Below are positions 58,017-64,000 of a stretch of 64,000 nt of DNA, piece after piece; positions within the stretch are counted from its first letter, which is position 1; every line of letters starts with the position of its first letter. Both the position numbers and the translations under genes were made by a program. The notes beneath the pieces were generated by a model that was given only the letters and a program-made list of their open reading frames with translations, did not search any database and was not told the DNA's origin. Source of the stretch: Flaveria trinervia (lineage: Eukaryota; Streptophyta; Magnoliopsida; Asterales; Asteraceae); NCBI GenBank assembly GCA_025506515.1, contig CM046453.1:4088987-4152986 (forward strand), read 5' to 3'.

Positions 58017-58306
58017 TATATATATATTATAGTTATCTATAAAACTTAATTATATTTGTATATCAAACACATTAATTTATGGTTTAACATTCAGTATTTA
58101 CCCATTAAAATAAAAAAATAATAAATAAATAGATAAATTAAAAAACATGTCCGAACCGGTCTGGTTTCCTGGTCCGACCACCGGTTCGGGAAGAACCGAC
58201 CGGTTCGACCCCTCAAAAACGAATCGTAGCGAACTGGACCGGCCACCGGACCGGCCACCGGACCGATCCCCGGTCGAACCGGTCCGATCCGGTCGCGAAA
58301 ACAGTG
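57869..58306. mobile_element. hAT-like MITE, CCGG-rich, copy A
   Basis: 438 bp. Terminal inverted repeats CAATCTTTTCATAACCGGATCGG and, reversed from the right, CACTGTTTTCGCGACCGGATCGG. The flanks GTTAAAAT (57861-57868) and GTTAAAAC (58307-58314) match at 7 of 8. It contains a (TA)n tract (57980-58028) and many ACCGG/CCGGT motifs on the right. The minus-strand 107-codon frame over it is spurious. Confidence 0.8.
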
Positions 58307-58989
58307 GTTAAAACACTCAAATTCAAGTTTGTTTGTCATTCTTACCTCTATGCACAAGAAAGTTACAAATACTTGAAAATAATCATCACTAGTTGAAAGC
58401 GGTATACTAGTCAATTGAATATTATGAATTCGTATCTTACAAATTTATACATGACGATTTTAAAGACAGTGTAGATGTAAAGTATAGAAATATAATTTAA
58501 GTAAAAAAAGATATGAATGATATAAGACGAATATGCCCTTGGGTATAACCATGAAAGTGAACAAAAAAATAAAAGAAAGGTGGAAGAAAGAATGTGTGCA
58601 GGCACGGGTGGTACCTTTTGCTTTTAAAAGGGAGCCTTACATTTTAGCTTTATGCCCACTTTACCCCTTTTGCCTTTGTCCCAAATCTTTAAAATTCAAT
58701 TTAAATGAAACTAAATGAAATTAAATGAAATATACGAGGCATGGAAGCAGGAATAACACGCACACCAATAATGATTTTGATGCCCCCTCACTTTATTATT
58801 TTTATCAAACTATTCTTTGTTAACGAGTCATCTTATGGTTTTTTTTAATATCAACGTCAAATATCACTTTGTGTAATATATTTCAAAGTGAGAATGAGTT
58901 TATCATAATGATTTTTTGGGTGATGGTTTTTTTTGAAATAATGTTCAAGCTGGGTATTAGTTTGTATGTGTTCGTAGGGTGTTAATGGA
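58307..58989. other. intergenic between the two MITEs
   Basis: Nothing coding recognised. Includes a short AAATGAAACTAAATGAAATTAAATGA triplet at about 58700. Confidence 0.45.
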
Positions 58990-58997
58990 CTTTCACC

Positions 58998-59441
58998 CAA
59001 TGTTTTCATAACCGGATCAGACGTTGAACCGGATCAGACGTTAAACCAGATTAGACGTTGAACTAGATCAGATGTTGAACTGGACGCCTTATTGGTTTGG
59101 TGGCTGGACCGGATTTAAAACCGAATGACGTTATAATTATATATATTATATATAGTTATATATAATTAAATATAAGTAATTTTTATATGTATTTTATAAT
59201 TATATATAAAACTTAACTATATTTTTATATCCAACAAATTAATTTATGGTTCAATACCCTGTTTTTATCCATTAAAATAAAAAAATCAAAATTTGGTTTG
59301 AACCGGTCTGGCCACCGATTCAAGACGAATCGGCCAGTCAAAGCGCCCCAAAACGAGTCGATGCGAACCGGACCAGCCACTAATTCGATTCCTGGTCGGA
59401 CCGGTTGGATCGGCCGGTCCGATCCGGTCCCAACAACAATG
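58998..59441. mobile_element. hAT-like MITE, CCGG-rich, copy B
   Basis: 444 bp, same family as 57869-58306. Ends CAATGTTTTCATAACCGG and, reversed, CATTGTTGTTGGGACCGG. The flanks CTTTCACC (58990-58997) and CTTTCGCC (59442-59449) match at 7 of 8. It has four tandem variants of GGATCAGACGTTGAACC near the left end, where copy A has one. Confidence 0.8.
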
Positions 59442-59449
59442 CTTTCGCC

Positions 59450-60785
59450 AATGAGTTTACCTGAGTAACCGAGCTTTTAGTATTTGTTGTTGTTAAAAGA
59501 AAATCCAGTTTTAAAAGTTAAAAAGACTTTTTATAGATCATTTATGTTAAAACCACCTTAAGAGTAAATTTAAAAGACTCAAGAAATAAGATATTGTTGT
59601 TTTTTTATATATTCGTAGGAATATAACCAAAATACTTAAATCAGTAACTCTACTTTTGATAGTTTTAACACAAAAAGAATAAGGTTGAATGATTAAAACT
59701 TTGCATTTTAACTAGTTTCTAGTTAATTTTTGTAATTCTTCTAGAAAAATTAGTAATATGATTACTAAAGGGTTATTCGACATCATCTGAATCAATTTTT
59801 TAATGATTTTAGATGTCTGAATGGTGAAACATTTAGTGGTTCAGATTGTTTGCTTCCCGAGCAAACGTCTGAATGGTTCAGACATTTGACTCTGAATGGT
59901 TAAGCATTATACTAATGTTGAATGGTTAAAAGGTCCAATGCTAAATGGTTAAAACCTTTTACCCGAATTTGTCAGACATTTGTTTTTAAAAATTTAAGTG
60001 ATATATTAGCTTTTAATGGTTTAGACTTCTTAATGATTTAGATATCTTATTGGTTCAACATTTAATCATTCAAAAATTACAAACAACCCCTAAGATTTAT
60101 AATAAATCATATAAAGAGTAAGGTTATCTTGAGAACTTCTAGTTTTCGTCAGAACTCTAAGAACTCGTGAAAAACAGTTAAAATCAATATTTTATCCACA
60201 CTAGAATCATTATTATTAAACTATAAATCCTTAAATGAACTTGTATTTGTTACTTTACAGATATTTGTGTATTTAAAAATTTATATATATGTAAGTTTAT
60301 CATTTACACATGTGTAAATTTAACATTTACGTATGTTTCGGTTTTTACCGGTTACATATGTGTAGAATATAAAATATCCGAATACATATAAATTATCATA
60401 TACAAAATCATATAAACATGTTAAATTTAATAATAATGTGGGAATTATCAAAATAGAAAAGAATAATAACATAAAAGAAAAGGAACGGAGATGTTAGAAA
60501 AGTCCAGTACTTGACGAAGATCTTTCTATCAAAAAACATGAATGAGGGTTCAATATAAGGGATATAATCCGTCTGGTCTTTCTCTCTTCATTTTTCCTAC
60601 CGTCTCACAGGCCGGACGACGACAAACACTGGAGAAAGAAAACCAAGAGAAGACGCTCTTCTCTTAGGTTTTTTTTATTTATTAATTTTTCAGTGCAGGA
60701 AAACACTCTCATTTTGTCATCCATGCAACTTTCCTTTTCGGATTGTTTATTGAACGGATGGCGTAGCTAGGATCCTTCAAATCAT
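59450..60785. other. intergenic, nothing firmly recognised
   Basis: AT-rich, with repeated TTGAATGGTT/CTGAATGGTTCAGA words at 59800-60010. 60590-60720 is less AT-rich, with CTCTTC/AGAGAAG runs that resemble a plant leader, but no frame follows. Confidence 0.4.
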
Positions 60786-61045
60786 GTTTGAGCCTATGCT
60801 CAAACCAAACAAACTCACCTCCTATTTGAGTTAGGTCGGGGATAGTGAATGATATTATATTTTTCTATTGTTTTCTTTGAATTTTTGAAGTTCTTACAGA
60901 ACTTACGAGTGTTCTTGTTTGATCTTATGCTCAAACCAAACAAACTCACCTCCTATTTGAGTTAGGCTAGGGGATTGTGTATTATATTGTATTTTTATAT
61001 TGTTTTCTTTGAATTTTTGAAGTTCTTACAAAACTTATGAGTTTT
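60786..61045. repeat. 131-bp tandem duplication
   Basis: Two successive units share CTATGCTCAAACCAAACAAA, CTCACCTCCTATTTGAGTTAGG and TTGTTTTCTTTGAATTTTTGAAGTTCTTAC, offset by 131 bp, with a few substitutions. Confidence 0.85.
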
Positions 61046-62017
61046 TGTTTGATCTTTCCCCATTATATGAAAAAGTAAAAGTTGATGGGGTGAGATTAAA
61101 AACAAAAGCAAAAGGCTAGCAAACAAATTGCTAACAATTCGAGAAAAGAACTCTTTTAAGTCTATGTGTTACCACAACGCCCTGGGGCGTTATCCTTTGC
61201 TACAGCAGACAAACCACACCCCCACCATCGTTACACTTGAGGTGTGGTCACGATGCTAGGCTAGACCCTTGAGGTTGGTCACGATGCTAGGGGAGGATTG
61301 AGAGTATTAATATGTTGTATTTTGGTTAAATAATAATTTTTTAATCACCGACCAAACCTTTAACCAAACCCTTTTAATAACACCTCTTTTTAAGATTTTA
61401 GGATGAGAAAAAAAATGTGTTTGTGACAGTTGCATAATATTTTTTTTTCTCAATCAAACCTCATAACACATAATATAATATAAGATAATAAAAGTTTTTA
61501 AACTAGATTCGAGTTTAGAATTATTTCAGTTTTCACATGCTGAAATTATTCAATGTTAGGAAAAGACAAATGATTTTATTAGATCATGTTTCTCAAATAA
61601 AGAAAATGATTTCATATAGTAAGTTTCATATATAAAGTAAACGGAATGATTTCTATGTAACATCATTGTTCTACTTGGTCCTATGTATGTTGTTGTGTTG
61701 TTGACACGCACACAAAAGAAAAGGTTTATCACATCACATGTCTATATTTCAGCGTTACATGTGTTGCATCACTTTTTAATAAAATATGATTACATTTTTT
61801 CACATGAATCTTTACTAATTATTGAGATGATTAATATTATTTTCTTCCATTTATATCTAATTTGAAATGAAAATATATAATGCATTAAAATAATTTAACC
61901 AATATGATTATAAAGAGAAAACTATATATGATTGATGTTTTTTGAAACATGCAAATGAAAATATTATGAACACTAATAAAGACATTGTTTAATTTTTTGA
62001 AGTTTATGAGATATAAG
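61046..62017. other. intergenic with small repeats
   Basis: GGTCACGATGCTAGG occurs twice (about 61245 and 61279). AACGCCCTGGGGCGTT at about 61177 is a 7-bp-arm palindrome. No coding sequence. Confidence 0.45.
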
Positions 62018-62258
62018 AGCATCGGCAACGGACAGATGCCTCATGCGCTAACCGTTTTATATATTTCCGTCCAAAATCTTTAGCAAATCCAAAACTCTAC
62101 CGCTATCTCTCATCTCTCCCATAGTCTCTTGTTCCCTTCTTCAAGGACGGTTCGTGAAAAAGTGCTTCCATCTCGAGAACCTTCGAGGTCTGTCACCCCT
62201 CACTCCTTAATCGGCACCCGATGTCTCTGAGGGTGAAAAACCTTTAGTTGCGGATGCT
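62018..62258. mobile_element. possible MITE
   Basis: AGCATCGGCAACGG at the left and, reversed, AGCATCCGCAACTA at the right are imperfect inverted repeats of a kind common at plant MITE ends. No clear target duplication, so the superfamily is open. Confidence 0.35.
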
Positions 62259-62733
62259 AAAGTCATTGATAGTTGAAGGGTCAATATGCAATAATGCATG
62301 CGGATGGAGATAGAAATATGATAACAAAATATACAAATTCACATATCTTTAAGAAAGACAAAAGGTATTTTAGAATGTGAGACAAAGATTGTTCATTGGT
62401 TTCTTTTTGTTGTTTGCTTTTGCTTTTATTTTGTTGTTTATGATGACACGACCCCCTCTAACTCCCATTTATTAAATAATTATTTTTAGCTCTTTGATCA
62501 TATTAAAAAAACCATGTTCCTTTTAAGGTTTAAGTAAATAAAAGCTCAAATGTAGTTTAGCCTACTTAAGTTATATGTAAACATATATGCTTAACTGCCA
62601 TGAGACGTAAAACAAACCGGTTTACATAACAATAAGAATTCCACCTCGTACGACTGTTTTTCAGTTATTGAAACATCTTCGACTGAATATAACGTACTAG
62701 GTCAAAATGGGACGTCCAATTAGGTCCACATGT

Positions 62734-62982
62734 AACAATGATTCTTAGTCCAACCGGTTAAGATGAAATACCTATTACATGTAAATAAAGGGAGGTCGTG
62801 TGTTCAAGTATTACTCTGAGCAAATTGCTCAGAATTAAGCCAGAGGGTTTTCTTAACAATGAGTTTCCTCCTGAGGAGGTTGGGGGTACGGTCCCGGCTG
62901 AGAAGCGGATAGATTGACCCGATTAAGATAAACTTTATCCTCCGAAACATAATCTTACATTTTCCGTTAAAAAAATAAAATT
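62734..62982 (+). mobile_element. tRNA-derived SINE
   Basis: A box TAGTCCAACCGG at 62746-62757 fits TRGYNNARNNGG fully. A B-box-like GTGTTCAAGTA follows at 62800-62810. The body is unrelated to a tRNA and ends in an A-rich tail (62968-62980). CACATGT flanks it at 62727-62733 and 62983-62989. The length (249 bp) suits plant SINEs. Confidence 0.65.
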
Positions 62983-62989
62983 CACATGT

Positions 62990-64000
62990 TGTATTTATTT
63001 GATAGTGGATTGGTAATGACTCTAATGACAACGATAATAGCATAGGGGGGTGGTTCATTACATAACAAACCCTTTAAGCGTAATTTTAGAAAAAACATAT
63101 CGAAACTTATAACATTTAGTTATCAATAAACATCTCTAGTTTTATTAAAATGGTTTATAAAAAGTAATTATTAGAACACAAGACTAACATGTGTTTTTTC
63201 TTCCAATTATTATATTGATTAAATTGTGTATTTATAGTGCCAAAAAGTAAGAAGTGTGACATAAATGTTTTGTTTGGGTGTTTTATGATGGACTGAAAGG
63301 ATAGGAGAAGAAAAGCAAGGTAGAGTTGCAGGGATATAATGATAAGGAGGCAGTAGGCAGGTTGTAGTGTAGTCTTATCCCATCCACATGATCATATCAT
63401 ATATCACATCTTCAATCACATTCTTATAAATTCATGATTACTAATTTGTAACAACTATATATCATATATATAAATTATTTCACAAACATATATAAATTCT
63501 TTCAATAAAAATATAAAATAAACATTAAAATTAGTCAATAGTAGCTGCTGTATAAAAATATAAACTTTTTATACAGGCATAAAAGAAATCTAACGCTGCT
63601 TTCAAGAAACAATTTAATGGTTAAATTTTGTGTTTTACAATTATAAAAAAGCGTTAAAATTTGACGAGGAGGTTATAATGTACTTCTGGTATAAAAGTCT
63701 AGGAAAAGTTTGGTTAACAGAAGGATGTGAATATACAGACATCCTAAAATTATAAATGGGTATGTTATTGATACATCTAATTTATTTTATATTTTTTATA
63801 TATTTTTATACATACATATAGATATATGAAGAGAGAGAGAAAATAAGATGTTTCAATAACATGAATGAAATGTTTGTATAACTCAACATATTATAAAATA
63901 ACACCCTTAAAATTCTATACGGGTCGTATAACTTTATATGGGGCGGTAACTCTTTTAACAGTCTCTTGAATTTTTCCTCGTAGTCAGTGTCGAAATTGTT
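62990..64000. other. AT-rich intergenic to window end
   Basis: No gene, RNA gene or element end recognised. A short (GA)n tract lies at 63829-63841. Confidence 0.5.

Noticed and set aside
57975..58030. (TA)n tract as an origin or promoter
   Set aside because: It is the AT microsatellite in the middle of a MITE; copy B has the same position filled by a shorter AT tract.
58091..58414. 107-codon minus-strand ORF with GP-rich repeats
   Set aside because: It is the translation of CCGG-rich MITE sequence and crosses the MITE border into unrelated DNA.
60590..60720. 5' exon of a gene
   Set aside because: CT-rich, leader-like, but no ATG-led frame or downstream exons are found up to the tandem duplication.

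Overview
The window looks like nuclear DNA of a flowering plant, most likely a eudicot. It is very AT-rich, has one spliced host gene, and is otherwise filled with nested LTR retrotransposons, small hAT-like and Helitron-like elements and a SINE. An Asteraceae source is my guess from the look of the repeats and is not shown by the sequence.

Layout. 1-1997: minus-strand LTR of a Ty3/gypsy family, cut by the window edge. 1998-9844: AT-rich intergenic DNA with Helitron-like ends, a direct repeat and a 680-bp hAT-like element full of GGCTCG motifs (5555-6234). 9845-11678: the only host gene, on the minus strand, with two coding exons. It encodes a coiled-coil protein with an A9/Ig-like domain; its TATA box is at 11836-11843. 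About 105 bp upstream of that TATA box begins an old Ty1/copia element (11949-26648, target-site duplication AAAAG). That element was split by a younger Ty3/gypsy chromovirus (14894-25233, duplication CGTCT). 26654-34363: AT-rich DNA, a Ty1/copia 3' end with its own nested hAT-like element, and an unrecognised plus-strand coding remnant. 34364-54449: a minus-strand gypsy cluster LTR-internal-LTR-internal-LTR inside one ACTGA duplication. 54455-64000: a CTTCAG-rich flank of another retroelement, two dated hAT-like MITEs, a 131-bp tandem duplication and a tRNA-derived SINE.

The most unusual signals lie in the gypsy elements. The LTRs of one family carry a tRNA-like module with pol III A and B boxes. 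The minus-strand family has an additional 233-aa ORF between the primer binding site and gag. Both families show intron-like GT...AG insertions that interrupt gag or the gag-protease boundary. A palindrome in front of the polypurine tract varies in sequence while both of its arms stay complementary.

Caution: repeat copies differ mainly by single-base indels, often in homopolymers. Much of the frame breakage in the retroelements may therefore be consensus error of the assembly and not decay.
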